A stretch of 64,000 nt of DNA from Phragmites australis (Eukaryota; Streptophyta; Magnoliopsida; Poales; Poaceae): assembly GCF_958298935.1 (NCBI RefSeq), contig NC_084941.1, forward strand, positions 11,382,001 to 11,446,000, written 5' to 3'. Position numbers and translations under genes: made by a program. The notes under the pieces are model-generated. The model saw nothing but the letters and a program-made list of their open reading frames with translations, searched no databases and was not told the origin of the DNA. Below are positions 24,230-36,661 of this stretch, piece after piece. Numbering within the stretch: position 1 is the first letter of the stretch; each line of letters begins with the position of its first letter.

Positions 24230-24870
24230 AGGTCATCATGGATTTCTGGAGGAACCACCCCATGGGAGTGCCACAATGGCACGAGGGTCTATTGTACAGG
24301 TGTGGCAACTGAACTTGAATGTTGACGTCCTTTGATGTCGAGACTTTTAGTAGGAGGTTCTTCATGTGTCTGGAGCTTGGCGATGATTTCATGGTTCATC
24401 TCTCTTTTGCCCTTTGTCCACACCTCCCAACTATACATTGAGTATAACATTTCTAACATCGGCTTTATTGTCCTAAGCCATATCGTTTAAAGGAATGGAT
24501 CAACCTTGTTAGGCCACCAAATACTAGGGACTACATTAGAGAGGCTAAAACCAAATGTGAGTATGAGATTAGGATGAAGGAAGCACGACTGCGGTAGGAG
24601 CCATGACATGAGCGCCAACAAGAATGTCAGCACTAAGAACAAGAACGCAAGTGACAGGCTGAGGAACTTCAGAGGCGTGAGGAGAAACACCATCTCTGAC
24701 AGGACATTCTAAGGAGGCAGAAGACCGAGCTTCAAAGACGTGAGGAAGAACTACAAAGGCATAAAGCACTCCTACATCAGCTAGAAGCGGCTGAGTGCAA
24801 AGCGACACGTCAAGAAGGGGGAGACATCCTCGGTCCACCCAGTAGAAGCCTTTTCCTATCCGCATCAATG
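24230..24870 (+). pseudogene. GRF-type zinc finger plus coiled coil, module 1 (broken)
   Basis: The plus-strand frame from 24,239 reads DFWRNHPMGVPQWHEGLLYR, then CGN, two stops, and TSFDVETFSRRFFMCLELGDDF. The Cys-Gly...(S/N)RRFFxC pattern is that of GRF zinc fingers, which bind nucleic acid. Further on (24,476-24,600) the frame gives RLKEWINLVRPPNTRDYI, then a long Glu/Arg/Gln-rich stretch to about 24,870 with the character of a coiled coil and several stops. The order zinc finger, short hydrophobic segment, charged helix is repeated in module 2. Function cannot be given; such proteins occur as passenger ORFs of grass transposons. Confidence 0.5.
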
Positions 24871-25014
24871 TAATATTACCGTTAACTTAGTGTTACCCCC
24901 AGATATCCAACCATGTTAATAAAATTGATGGCTTGTACTAGAACTCGTCATATTAATAAACTTGTACTCGATTGAAGCGTAGCCTTTCCAAAAGTAACCT
25001 TTTCAGACATAGCC

Positions 25015-27810
25015 TGTAAGGAACCGTCCAAATAGTATTCTAATTCATCATTAAGTTGATAATTTGCTTAATCACGACTACAAAGATTAATCAAAATATC
25101 ATCTCGGTAGTCCCAGCACGTGTTTTGTACCCAAGATCAGAACACATGCATTTCCAACATAAAACATCACAACATAGATTAATAGAGAGCAAGTAATTAA
25201 GATTATATTACAAGTCTTTAGAGGATCATAATTTACAATGATTTACAACAAAATATTAGAGAAACTACGCAACGAAAATGTAACACCTATCAACACCAAA
25301 AGCTAGGTGAAGCCATATGCCCTTAGGCTCCACCCAAAAGCACGCCACATAAGTAGCTCGCACTACTCATTACCGCCACCTACATCGACGGGCGTGAAGT
25401 AGCCAAACACCAGCTCCTCCTCCTAGGTAGCATCTGAAAGAGCAGCGCGAGTATGAAGGTACTCGTAAGACTAAATCCATAATTGGTACATATAATAACC
25501 TGACTTCAAGAATTATGCATTTAAGTCACTATTAAGGAGTAGGCCACAAGGTTAAGTAAATTCATATGCGCAAGCAACATAGACTTTTATGTGTGAGCAT
25601 CTATACTTAACTCAAAGCACCTCTACCCTGTAAACACCAACCTGCACATAAGTGTAAATGGAACCGTCTCATATAAACAATAATCATCATCAACCATGCC
25701 CAACACGTGAAACCAATCAACCCAAATCCGGAAACTCTACGACCGATGCGAATGGATAGAAGCATGCTCATAACCAAGAGTGCGTCAATTTAATTTGTTC
25801 TTACACCCTGCAGGGGTACAACTTTACCCACATGACTCGGATCCATCCTCTTGACCCCTGAGACATCCGTTCTCATACCCAGAACTACCCATTTGTACAT
25901 ACCCCTATGGCACCGGGGTTACCACGAGCGTGTCCCGGACACCTCCAGCTCCCCACCACCTTGCTTCTTCTTTATCTTTCTTACGCGTCATAGGGATGCA
26001 TGACAAGCGTCAGTATGGCGTATGGTACTCGGCTCATTCGTCAATTATCCGAATATGTGGTTGTACAGAAAGTGCTAAAGCTAATGGCACCGATGAACGG
26101 TGCTTAAATGATGCAAGTGATCTATGACATCCAAGTCCACTCCTGACCTACCCCTAGCACCGCCCACATCTCGTCTCATTCTCACATCTCATAGATCCCA
26201 CATAATTATCATTGTAATTATGAACAATAAGTAAGCCCTAAGCTCACGAACAAACAAGGTTGAACCATCGCTCGACTTCTACCGATGACCTATTTCGAAC
26301 AACTCTTAATTGAGACATCAATAATGTTACCGAGGTGACTAGGATATGGATAATCAACAATTTCAAGGTAGAAGTAATGCACTCAACATAGGTTCTACCC
26401 ATATAAGCCCGATATCGACTCGCTAAACATGCAAATATACATAAGCAAAAACTCATCATTTTAGACTCCACATTATTCCAACAAAAAGGTGCAATATGCT
26501 TAGATGCTTGACTTGCTGCTCCGACAGTTGTCTGATATTCTCGGCACAACACTCACAGAACTCGGGTAGATTGGTGTTGCCTTCACTTGCTTGGACCGTC
26601 AGCGTGACACTTTCTAAATGAAACAAGAATGCATTGCATAAAAAAACTAATGATGGAAAATTGTGCAAATGATGCATGCTTGAATAATAATAGCGCGTCG
26701 TGTTTTAAAAATATTTACAAAAGACCACCAAAAGATTAGGGTTTCAAAGTTTGAAACCCCGAATAAGATAACCTAAGTGCATATAGCTTTGAATGGTTGG
26801 CAGTTAGACCGACATGAAAGTGGCGGTATGACTACCAACCTACAGAAGGTTTTGGTGCCTGGCGGTCAGACCGACGGTATGTCGATGGTCCGACCGCCGT
26901 CTGGTGATCAGACCGACCCTAATGGCGGTCAGACCGCCAAACTCTATCGGCAGCACCTTTTGAAGGTCACAGGCGAAGGTTCCGGTGATGCCTTCGATCG
27001 TGAAAGGTACCGAAACATTCTATGGGATTAGTGGAGTGCTTCTAATGTGATTTGGACAATATTCACCAAGCTAAACTCAAAACACCCAATGGAGAAGCTC
27101 TAAGCTAGGGTTCAATTTGGGTCTAAATGGAATGGGGACCTATTAGAGCTCGGGAATGATGGGAAAATGATAGGGATGCCTCACCTTAGCATAGAGAAGC
27201 TTTCTATTGGAGGGGTTCACTTCAGGGAAACTCCGATTTGGAGATCGGGCTTCGGGGTGGTGTAGGGGCTTGAGGTGGAGGAACGTACATAGGAACTTCC
27301 CCAACGAAGGGGGTGAAGGAGATGAGCTCGAGGAAGCCTTTGGGAAGCTCGAGGAAGTTCCCTATGTCGATCTTCGATCATCATGGACGTCGCTGTGGTC
27401 TCTACCTCTATCTTGGTGTGGGCGAAGGAGTGAGTGAGAGTGAGAGTGTGAGAGAGTGATTGAGTGTGAGAGAGGTGATCGACCACTTAAGGGAGCCTCT
27501 ATGCACTTACGATCAGACTATAGGAAGGGTTAATCAGACCGTGGGAAGCCCACGTGGCAAGCCTATGTGGCTATCCACCTGACGGTCATATCGCAGTTGA
27601 GCCCAGTCAGATCGTGAGAAAGGTTTTTATTGAATTTGTTCTAATTTCCCTCTCTTTTCTTTCTTCTTTCTTTTATTCTTTTCTCCAAGGTATTTAGGGT
27701 CTTCCTATCACTTCCTAAACTATTTTCACTCTAATATTTAATCACATAAAACATAAAGGCATGATGACTATGCACGCTTAATCACGTGATTAGCGTTTTG
27801 GGGCATGACA
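25015..27810 (-). mobile_element. Solo LTR of 2796 bp with perfect target duplication
   Basis: The block runs from TGTAAGGAACCG to GGGGCATGACA (TG...CA) and is flanked on both sides by TAGCC (25,010-25,014 and 27,811-27,815). Read on the minus strand it begins TGTCATGCCCCAAAACGC. It contains no gag-pol coding and no second LTR. About 26,800-27,610 it carries repeated phrases of the type GGCGGTCAGACCGAC. It also holds a GAGTGAGAGTGAGAGTGTGAGAG microsatellite-like stretch at about 27,430. The superfamily cannot be decided from the LTR alone. Removing it joins two halves of a minisatellite, which confirms the boundaries. Confidence 0.82.
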
Positions 27811-27985
27811 TAGCCTTATAAGACCTAGCTATTTTGGATCTAGTCTTTTCAGAAGTAGCATTTTCAGATCTAGCTTTTTCAGAAGTAGCCTTTTTAGACT
27901 TAGTCTTTTCATATGTAACATTTTCAGATGTAGGTTTTCAGAAATTGGCTTCTCATAAGTAGCCTTTTCAGTTGACATGATCACT
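27811..27985 (+). repeat. Minisatellite, about 16-base units (CTTTTTCAGAAGTAGC)
   Basis: Roughly ten imperfect units with the core TTTTCAGAAGTAGC occur here, and two or three more lie at 24,978-25,014 on the other side of the solo LTR. The array was continuous before the LTR inserted. Confidence 0.75.
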
Positions 27986-28059
27986 TCTCACAGCGGAATC
28001 AATTGCTTTCCTAGGGACAATTTCCGTGGACTTAGTCCATGCACTAGCACAAAACCACA

Positions 28060-28705
28060 CTATAAATAGATGATCTCCTGACCATATGTAGAACCAAACC
28101 ACTAGCCTCAACCTCCACAACTCCTGCTACAATAGCATATGATCCTTTTCCCAATAAATACTTGCCGGATACTATGCCTGTTGGGGTCGAAGTGCCCATG
28201 TGATAGTGTGGAGACCTTTGTAGGGTCATGAAGTACTCAGAGTTCTCCGACACCTACGAAAGGAGGTTATTCATATGCTGCCAATACGAGTACGATACAC
28301 CCTAGGGAAACACCAATGTTGGCTCCCACCGCTAGGTAGTCACTTCTAGCTAAACTACTCAAAGTACAATTAAGATTTATCACTGAATATTTTGGTCTCT
28401 ATTGCAGTCTCCGCCACAACTGTGACTTATTACAGCTGCTGGATACTGAGCAGTCACAAGTAGATGTGTTCCTCCTTCACACTCAACACCGGGCCACTTG
28501 GAGACGCTTCCATGAAATGGAAGCTGATGAGAGGATGGAGGTTACACGCAAACGAATTCAGGAGAAGCAGCAGAAGATGAGGGAGGGGCATAACCGCATG
28601 ATGGTGGAGGCCTGTGAGGCGGAGAGGGAGAGGAAGTGCGAGAGAGCACGTTGGGCGCGTGAGGCAAGACCGAAAGTGGCGAGGAAGAGAAAGTATCCAC
28701 GTTGA
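28060..28705 (+). pseudogene. GRF-type zinc finger plus coiled coil, module 2 (broken)
   Basis: Plus-strand frame at about 28,160-28,290: PDTMPVGVEVPM, two stops, then CGDLCRVMKYSEFSDTYERR and LFICCQYEYD. This is a CGD..C...(T)Y.RR.F.C GRF-type finger, the Cys just before CGD lost to a stop. From about 28,405 another frame reads LRHNCDLLQLLDTEQSQVDV and continues into an open 79-codon stretch (28,466-28,705) rich in Arg, Glu and Gln, with a basic end (KVARKRKYPR) like a nuclear localisation signal. The plan matches module 1. The final part is open and well formed, so this module decayed less. Confidence 0.5.
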
Positions 28706-29125
28706 ACTTAGTAGACTAAATGTTGTAATTATGTACATTCAGTAAGGTATGTTAGGTTTAGAATAGGTACATGGATAGGTTACAATGATCATGTACTGTA
28801 CATACCACCGTGTATGTCGCATCTCCTATTAAAATCACCATGTCCAACCTTCATTTTCCGTAAATTCCACGTATCCAGAATATCTCACAAACAAAGTCAA
28901 TGGACATATCGACAACAAATAATGGCGACACATGGACGATGCTTATTTTGCCAAAAAAAAAAATCGATAGCGGACTAAAACCCTAATTTGGCAAGGTGTA
29001 GTCCGTTGGTAGCGCGACAACAAAATGTTGCTCATTTAAGAGGCGACATCTTGCTGCCACCCTCTAATTGTGCGACATCAAGGACGGGCAACACATTTCT
29101 CTCATTCGTTGAACGAGCGACGGTA

Positions 29126-30335
29126 GCCTATTATTCATGTAAATTTTTAAAACGGATATGTATTTTTGCAAATATTAAAAACAAAAGATATATTAAAAAA
29201 TTCAGTAGTCTGCACGGCCGCGCGGACACGAGCTACCTGGGCCGGGCCATTTTGATCTGCACGTTCACATGGGCCTAACTGGTACGTGGCGTGAATATTT
29301 TGGTGGGCCTATTGTCGCAGATACGCAAGCGTAAACTGTGCTTTGTTTAGTTGACTGGGCCCCAGGCTAGCACCAATTTTTCTTCCGTTTGTTTCTCTGG
29401 CAGCAAAAGAGCATCTTTAAACTTTGGACATTCCAGCATTTCTTGAGATCACGGAAAGCTAGTCTACGTAAAATAGAATCAAGATTCTGAAAAGCTGCCC
29501 TACAAAGATGATTCTGAAAAGCTGATTGCGTCTATAGAAGAGGGAATGGTTATGTAAATTTTGGAAATCGCAGTTTAATTTCTTATACAGGTTTGATGAT
29601 CGTCATAGTATATCTACCTACATGTACATGTGGAAAATAATATTTATGGGCATAAAACATATATATTTCGAAAATATTGTCTTGTGGGTACCCGGTACAC
29701 TGACAACGCGTGGGCAAGCTACACAACATATATGACTTGCTCACGGATGTTTCGTCCATATTCATGCCCCCCACATCCGATATATGCCATATAATAAAAA
29801 TTTATTAGAGGTTAGCGATAAACAGGATTATCAGATATATTGGAATAATATCGACGACAGACAAAAAATTTCACATAAATTTTTTTAAAAAAGGCTCAAT
29901 TTATCTAAATCAATTGACATAAAAAATAATACATAAATGAATTAGGATTGGAGGGGTGGTCTGATGACCTGCGGCCTGCTGCCCGATGTTTTGTTGCTCG
30001 CGTGTTGGATCTGAAAATTAAAAGACGTCAAATTAAAAAATTACCAAAAATTTTGGCCGATGAGTAAATTTACGGGCCCCTACCGATAAACAGGATTATC
30101 AGGTTTATCGATTTATTTTCAGCAATAAATTTTTTACAGATCCCCATCGCAAGTCTTACTCGTCTTCTTGTGCTCCGGCGTGCCTCCCTCGCTGCACCTC
30201 CTGCCCCCTGCTCCCCTCCCTCCGTTGCACTGCTTCCTTCTCTCCTTGCCCAACGCACCATGTGTTGGTGCCCTCCGGACGCTCCTGTTGCCAAACCATC
30301 GTCAATCTGAGAAGGTTCATGTTGATTTGAAGGAT
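29126..30335. other. No gene seen; one 19-bp direct repeat
   Basis: CGATAAACAGGATTATCAG occurs at 29,816-29,834 and again at 30,084-30,102, 268 bases apart in the same orientation. The rest has no recognisable feature. A short GC-rich frame at 30,070-30,393 (minus) has biased composition and no domain. Confidence 0.45.
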
Positions 30336-30821
30336 CTTTCTCAAAATCCACTTTATTATTGAAATAAACTCCTTCAAGTTGATTTGAGAGCATTTCTAAT
30401 TTGTGTTTTTTTTAAGCTCTACTGTGCAAATTGGAAGCTTTACACCTAATATTGACAGAGTATTTAATTTGATTTTGGAATATTTTTAACTTATTTCTAA
30501 TTTGATTTTTAACTTCATCAACGATCTGAGAAGATTCTTATCTGGTGCCAATTAGGAGCTACTAGTCTGATTGGCGCGCGTACGTCGCGCCCATTTTTTT
30601 TCTGTGTAGAGCACGACAAAAGAAGACTAAAAAATCCACCCAATTTGAATGTTCAAGTTTGAATGTTCTTTCTCAAAATCCACCCGATTTTTGAAAGCCC
30701 TTGAAGTTGATTTGAGAACCTTTTTCTAATTTTTGTTGTTTCTTTTAAAAGTTCTCTAATGCAAATTTGAAAACTTTGCACCTAATATTGAAAGCATTTA
30801 ATTTGATTGTGGAAAAATTTT
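30336..30821 (+). repeat. Direct duplication, units of about 150 bp
   Basis: Units at about 30,336-30,487 and 30,668-30,821 share CTTTCTCAAAATCCA, GTTGATTTGAGA, TTTCTAATTT, and CACCTAATATTGA in the same order, with many substitutions. They are separated by about 180 bases. Anonymous repeat. Confidence 0.6.
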
Positions 30822-33800
30822 TAAATTTGTTTTTTGAAACTACAAAGCAGCAATAATTATTCTTGCGATTTGAAAGTTCAAGGTCGACTTGAGAGTCTGG
30901 AAAATCATGTTGAAGATCCAAGATGTTTGTTTGTCGGTTTCTAATTTCTATTTTGAAAGCTCAAGAAACTGATTCAAAATCCCACAAATTCAATATAAAA
31001 TTTTACAAAAGGTAATTTGAAAGTTCATTGTATTTTATTCGGAAGTTAAATAAACTAGTTCAAAAGGTCCCAAATTCAGCTCTAGAGTTTTTTATAATTG
31101 AACCGAGCTGATTCAAAAGTTTTATTTTTTTTGTTTGGTCAGAGGCTATTCAACTGAAAGCCCTCTAGCGGTGCATGTATCTATCCGCTACCACTTGATA
31201 TCACGGGTACCCATGAGACATTCATCCTCTATATTTAGTGAGACTCAAACCGTGATTCATAGCCGCGTGATACACGTGCCGATAGTAATTGTATTCACAT
31301 GTACCAGTAGTTTGTGTATTTATTTTACGTGCTATATGTATGGATTTAGCAAAATTTAATTGAATCACCGCTCTGGCATTTGGTTATCTTAAGGTTTCAA
31401 TTGAATCACCGCTCTGAGTCTCAAAGAAAATTTAAATAAACAAACTATGCTCCTCTAGAAAAACCTGGACCAACAAACGGGATCTCTAATACACAAGTCA
31501 CGAAACGTGTAGAAAAATAAAGTAACATATGTGACTATCTGCCCACCTAATTCCCTTGCTAGTCAAGTAGATTCTTGTGAAACTTTTTTGTGTGGTAAAT
31601 ATTGGTTTTTAAAGATAAGCAGATCACCAAGAAAACGATAGCCAGATCTATCTTGACGGACTAATCAGTAACACTTGAAGAAACGACCGTCACCATGGAA
31701 GAATCATTTCAGAATTCGGAATGAGCATTTTCAAAAAGCAAATACTTAAATGTTAAATGCCAATTACTACTACCACATAGGTTCTGTTTGGGGAGCTTTT
31801 CATTCTCCAAGCAGCTTTTAGCTTGTTTTTCTCTAAATTGACAAGAGAATTATTGAAAATATTTGTTTTTTATTACAAGAGGGGACCCACACACCACTAT
31901 ACACACAAGTCACACTCATACATATAGCGAGTGCACTACTATTATATGCTTACAAATTTTATTGCTAAAAGTACTCGCGTGTACGTAAACAGTAAGTACC
32001 TATGAAATTTTATAGCACATTCCTACGAAAGATTTCTGTGAGATCCTGATCTAATCACATATCCTCTGATCTAATGACTGAACTGAAGATGAGAGAGAGA
32101 AGTGGGACACGTGTCATCACAGTGAAAAATATCTTTTATAAGACCCGGTCCTATAAAATTTGCTTTAGTACTCTCACTCCCATAACTCAACAATATATCC
32201 ACCACACCAACAACTGCTTCCTTAGAATTACTGAAAACCTTACACTAGTCATAATAATACTCTATCTAGTCACAAAAATTGATGTTTTGGATGACAGTCT
32301 TCAAAACACAGCTTCCACCACTAATTTCTACTATAATATGTTTATAAAACACAATATAATTACAATACAGTAAAATTAGTATGTTTCAAATCTTATTGAG
32401 AGAGACAATGCTAATGAAGTTTAAAAAATTGGCTAAACGGCAAGTTTTCGTGACAGGAGGGAATATAACGCAAATGAATTTACCTGGTCGGTAGAGCATC
32501 TGATGTACACACAAATAATTAGACGCTCTCATTTGACTCTGGACTAGTATAAGATCATCGATGCAATTAACTAGCTGGCTTGGCAATCATAGAGTGGGGA
32601 CTGCGTCGGAGGTGAAGAAAATATTATGGGTGACAGAATCTCCAGATTTGTTTGAAAAGGATATCTTTGTATACATACATCCCCTGTTTTTCTTTTCTTC
32701 CTTTTTCAATCCTGAAACAATTGAAAAGCTTATCATATGATCTCCGCATGCAGTAAACAAGGCGATTTCAACCACCAATTAATGATTGCAAATCTACCGC
32801 TCACTTTCACCTGATATACTCTATATTTTTATTTTACCCTGCAACCTGTTATATATAGTGTCTGTCGGTAACCGACAGATATCTTTGTTGAATTACATTG
32901 CACCGTAGGTGGTCACTGAAACCTGTCTAGCTCACTAGCTAGATGCCTACAGATCCACCTGGTCTTCATGGTATCAGTGAGCCAGAATGATGATATTGTT
33001 AGAGTATATACATATAGCTTGTTTTCCTGTTTCGTATTTCTTCATTGTATAAGGGACTTTGTGCATATTTATTACACATATACGTATATATATTCGGACC
33101 TAGAGCCTTTGTGATGAATAATACATAGTGCAATTGACTTTTTCTTATTTGTGACCAGAAAAAGGCTAACTGCATATATATTTGACATGCCTTGAGCACA
33201 AAGAGTTAACAAATATCACCAGAATGCCTTTGAATTGAATGTGCACATTTGCCACCTAAAGAAATATGACAAGCTATATATAGATAGAGAGATATGTGGC
33301 AAACTCACATTCCTGCTCGCGTCTAGTAGACTAATGCTAAAAACCTAATACAACTCTAACGTGGGTATAACATAATACAACTCTAGATAAGTATAAGACA
33401 AACGGGTAAGTACAACATATTTGTTTACCAGGTTACACTACTACGCCTGTCCGAGCTCCTTTTAATCTACCATCTACTCTCCTTATATAGTCAGATGGTG
33501 GAGCCATACCACATTTGAAGTTTTAAGCGTAACCTTCTCGAAATGTGTTATTTAAAGAATTCTTTCTTAATTTGAGATAGTTTTCATGTAGAGTATAATG
33601 AACTGTCTGAAATATTCGTATATGATTTATTTATCTCATAGCAGTTATTAAACCTACTGTACAAGGTAACTGATATGTGTAAAATAGTACTTCATCCTCA
33701 AGATATACTGTATTTTTAGTAAATTGTTAATTATTAAATGCTCATCAGTGGTTGGGCGAGGTGCAGAGTACCAGATCAGTGTGAGTGTGCTTTTATTTGG

Positions 33801-34030
33801 TGCTCAGAAACTGGATCGCAGACGCTCTTTGTCTCTCGTCTGTCTGTAAACTTTTTATATCACAGTCCTAATTGCCGTATTCACAGACACTTTAGCACCC
33901 GTCTATCATGTGGCTTTGCAGCCGTCTGCCTTGACGACTTCTGTAGTAGTGCTAAGGATTTGGATTAATTGTAATAATCCTCCATAATCTGTACACGCGC
34001 TTGCACTTGAACACATTGGCCTGAGACCTA
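30822..34030. other. No gene seen, AT-rich
   Basis: No coding region can be supported. AATTGAATCACCGCTCTG occurs twice (about 31,356 and 31,398). A sequence GGTTCTGTTTGGGGAGCTTTT at about 31,779 resembles the terminus of small hAT-like elements, but I see no partner end. A perfect short palindrome at 32,861 is listed separately. Confidence 0.4.
32861..32879. repeat. Perfect palindrome, 9-base arms
   Basis: TCTGTCGGTAACCGACAGA has nine-base arms that pair perfectly around one central base. The arm resembles the CTGTCGGTT core of the CACTA subterminal phrase seen elsewhere in the window. Confidence 0.6.
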
Positions 34031-34869
34031 CATGTTAGTGTCAAATGTGAAGGATGGAAAAAAAAAAAGACCACGTAACAAACCAGCTCCCCTCGTGTTG
34101 CAAGAGAAAACAAGACAATATGTTCGGGATGCAACAGGCTTGCGCACAAATCTCAATAATTCAACTGAGGCTCCAATCACATTTGCTTATCTAAATTTAG
34201 ATGGTATTCGTGCAGATATATGCCAGCCAAGCATACACGCTTCCCGATTAAGTATCTTGGGCTCTGGCTCTCCACCCATCGGTTGTAGAGGACGGACTTT
34301 CAATCTATTATAGACAAAGTTGCTTCCAAGTTTGCACTTGGAAAGGAAAACTCATCGCCTCAAGCGGACATCTCACCCTAATCAAATCGGTGCTCACCTC
34401 CCAACCAATATATTACATGTCTGCCTTAAAAGCCCCAAAGTGCATGCTCAAGTTATTGGACCGTAGAAACAAATAATTCCTTTGGGCCAGTTCTAAGGCT
34501 CTAACTAGGGGAAAATGTAAGGTTAACTGGAATAGAGTATGCCATCCTACAAGTTGTGGAGGTCTAGGCATATTGCCAAGCTCGTGAGCTTGTGGATTGC
34601 AACATATCGGATTAAGCTAAAGGACAATGTCCATGAAACTATCCAACCACGGTGAGTACAGTGTGAGCTTGGCTTACAAGACGCAATTATTGGGTTCGGA
34701 AACCAATTTCCATTTCCTCTTTCGGAATGTGTGGGCTCCACGCAAGTGTAAATTCTTCATCTGGTTGGCTAATCAAAACAGGCTTTGGACCACGGACAGA
34801 TTGGCGCACAGGGGTTGGCCTCACAATCTGTGATGTGTCATGTGCAGGTATCCTCTAGAGACTGGGCAT
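34031..34869 (+). pseudogene. Old LINE ORF2 3' part, first piece (plus strand)
   Basis: Around 34,225-34,600 the plus strand gives the stretch that follows the reverse-transcriptase core in plant L1 elements (RLSILGSGSPP in one frame; KYLGLWLSTHRL and KVASKFALGKEN in another), with stops and shifts. From 34,627 comes LSNHGEYSVSLAYKTQLL and ...WAPRKCKFFIWLANQNRLW, the start of the zf-RVT domain, running to CVMC and TGH at 34,864. There it is cut by the copia element and continues at 41,988. It is a different LINE family from 5730-10,641 and much more decayed. Upstream, 34,032-34,190 is an open basic piece that may be the end of its ORF1. Confidence 0.75.
34865..34869. repeat. Target-site duplication GGCAT of the copia element
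   Basis: GGCAT here is repeated at 41,983-41,987, directly outside the two LTRs. Confidence 0.9.
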
Positions 34870-36178
34870 TGTTGTAATATTTGCGATAATATGAGCAATA
34901 ATATTATTCCACATATACAGAGATAAAAGGAAAACAATCCAGGACAAGTATACAGGACATTTGAAAAGAATAATTGACAAATAAGATTATCAGATTCCAT
35001 AACCATGCATATCACCAAATCTGGACAATAGGTGCTTAGGACAGATAAAAGAGCTCTCAGAATTAACACAACAGTTGGCCCCAGGACATATACAATCCTG
35101 CTCCCTAACTGTTCTAAAGAGTGCATCATTGACTGGACAAAATTAACAGATAACAACTAGACTAGAACTTGAGCAGTATCTAAAGAAGATATATAATCTT
35201 TCTGGATTTAAATGCTATCACAAACTGAGTGAAGAGTATGTGCCTGTAAGAATGCACAACAGCTGAACCTGACAGGAGGCCAGAGAACTAATTTGGCAGC
35301 TGAGTCAGGAACCAAAAGAGACATTCAACCAGTACATACATCATCTATCACCTCAGGCTTCAAGTAATATACCAGCATCATAACCAGAACATACATTCGG
35401 TTGTCCAGAACAGACCAAGCCACTCTAGAGATTTAGAGATCGGTGACCACCAAATAGAAACAGATTTCTTAGATAATGCACAAGACTAACTATTGTACTG
35501 AAAATCTGTCCAGCCTATGCATATGAATTCATCACCGAGCATATTAAACAAGCACCTCTAATGTCCAGATCTGCAGAGAAAGAAAGGATATGCGAACTGG
35601 ATATACTCACAGTGCAATACACTCAAACGAGTGAATCAGGGAGGCAGGGCACGGCAGCAAAGCCGCTGACCCAGAAATCCTATTCGCCGGAGTCGCCGTC
35701 GACGAGGAAATCGGAGATACAGTGCCTCACCGCACCGCAACCGCGCGTACGGGCGAGCCTAGGCTTTCACAGCTCCAAGCACCACCAACACACAGAATCC
35801 CCACTCTATCTCCTCAAGAACCGAAGCACCCAGATTGGAGCTGAAGAACTTCTCCAACTCACGGATGACCACCAAACCGAAGAGGAAAAACAGTGGGAAA
35901 GCGAAAGGGGGGAGGTCTTCTTTCTACCCTTTGCAGGAAGAGGAAGCCGGCCTAGATATGGGACCTCTGCGCCCTCCATCTCAACGAACTCCGAAGAACT
36001 CGCTGAGGGTTGCGCAGCCGCCATTGTTCTCTCCGCCTGCGCCCATCCTCTGCCCTAGCCGCTCCAGCTGGTTTTGTGAGAAACCGAATGGGCCGGGACA
36101 CCACAGGTTCTCATGGGCCAGCGGTCCAGCAAAGAAAGAAGCCCAAGACAGCATTAAAATTCATATTTTTCTTCAACA
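34870..36178 (-). repeat. 3' LTR of the young copia element
   Basis: Identical in length (1309 bp) to the LTR at 40,674-41,982 and different at a single base that I could see. Plus-strand open frames inside it (for example at 35,561-36,058) occur identically in both LTRs and show no known domain. Confidence 0.93.
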
Positions 36179-36661
36179 GTCCCCACCAAATTTTAATGTT
36201 GGAGTTATTGGTTTGATATACAGAATTTGAGTAACAGTACCTTTCGGGTTTGAACATGTTACCTAGTTGAATGTGAATTGGCTCACACAGGATAAGGAGG
36301 ACTAAGCCTTGATCCTCAGCCTTGATGTGAGAGCCTCCTCACATACAACACCCTGTACTAGGCTGCTTTTGCCTTAACTCTCGGGTTGGATGTTATGGTC
36401 ATGTCCATGTACCTTGATTCATGAGTGTCATCCAAAAAAGTACCCTGCTTTTCTGAGATTGCGACCACACAATCACACTCACATAGGTGAGTTCTCCTAG
36501 ATGTCCTGTAGGACGACATCTAATACCATATGGTACTGAACTCATTAAGAGCTAACAGCTCATCCTCTCCTACAGAAGAGCAAAGCAGCAAATGGGATCA
36601 ATTGCTCTTACATCCACACAGCTTGTTATCCTAGAGCCTAGTTCACGGGATCTCCGATCTC

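Larger units (their letters stand above)
22180..29125 (+). mobile_element. Putative DNA-transposon-like unit with GRF zinc-finger modules
   Basis: I group this stretch as one unit for four reasons. First, the 13-mer GTTCAACGAGCGA stands at its left edge (about 22,180) and its reverse complement in CGTTGAACGAGCGAC at its right edge (about 29,110). Variants CATTGAACGGGTGA, CGTTGAATGAGCGG and CGTTGAACGGGCC lie just inside the left edge, as subterminal repeats would. Second, a promoter-like leader lies just inside the left end. Third, two related broken coding modules with GRF-type zinc fingers follow. Fourth, removing the 2.8-kb solo LTR restores a continuous minisatellite between them. No transposase can be named and no target duplication is proven. 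Mutator-like or another captured-gene element is possible. Confidence 0.4.

Noticed and set aside
27207..27486. Frames rich in Ser/Thr/His in a GAGTGA repeat region
   Set aside because: They come from a microsatellite-like tract inside the 2.8-kb solo LTR.
35561..36058. Open frame of 165 codons, repeated at 41,365-41,862
   Set aside because: It lies on the plus strand of both LTRs of the young copia element, antisense to its gene; the repetition comes from the LTR pair and is not protein conservation.
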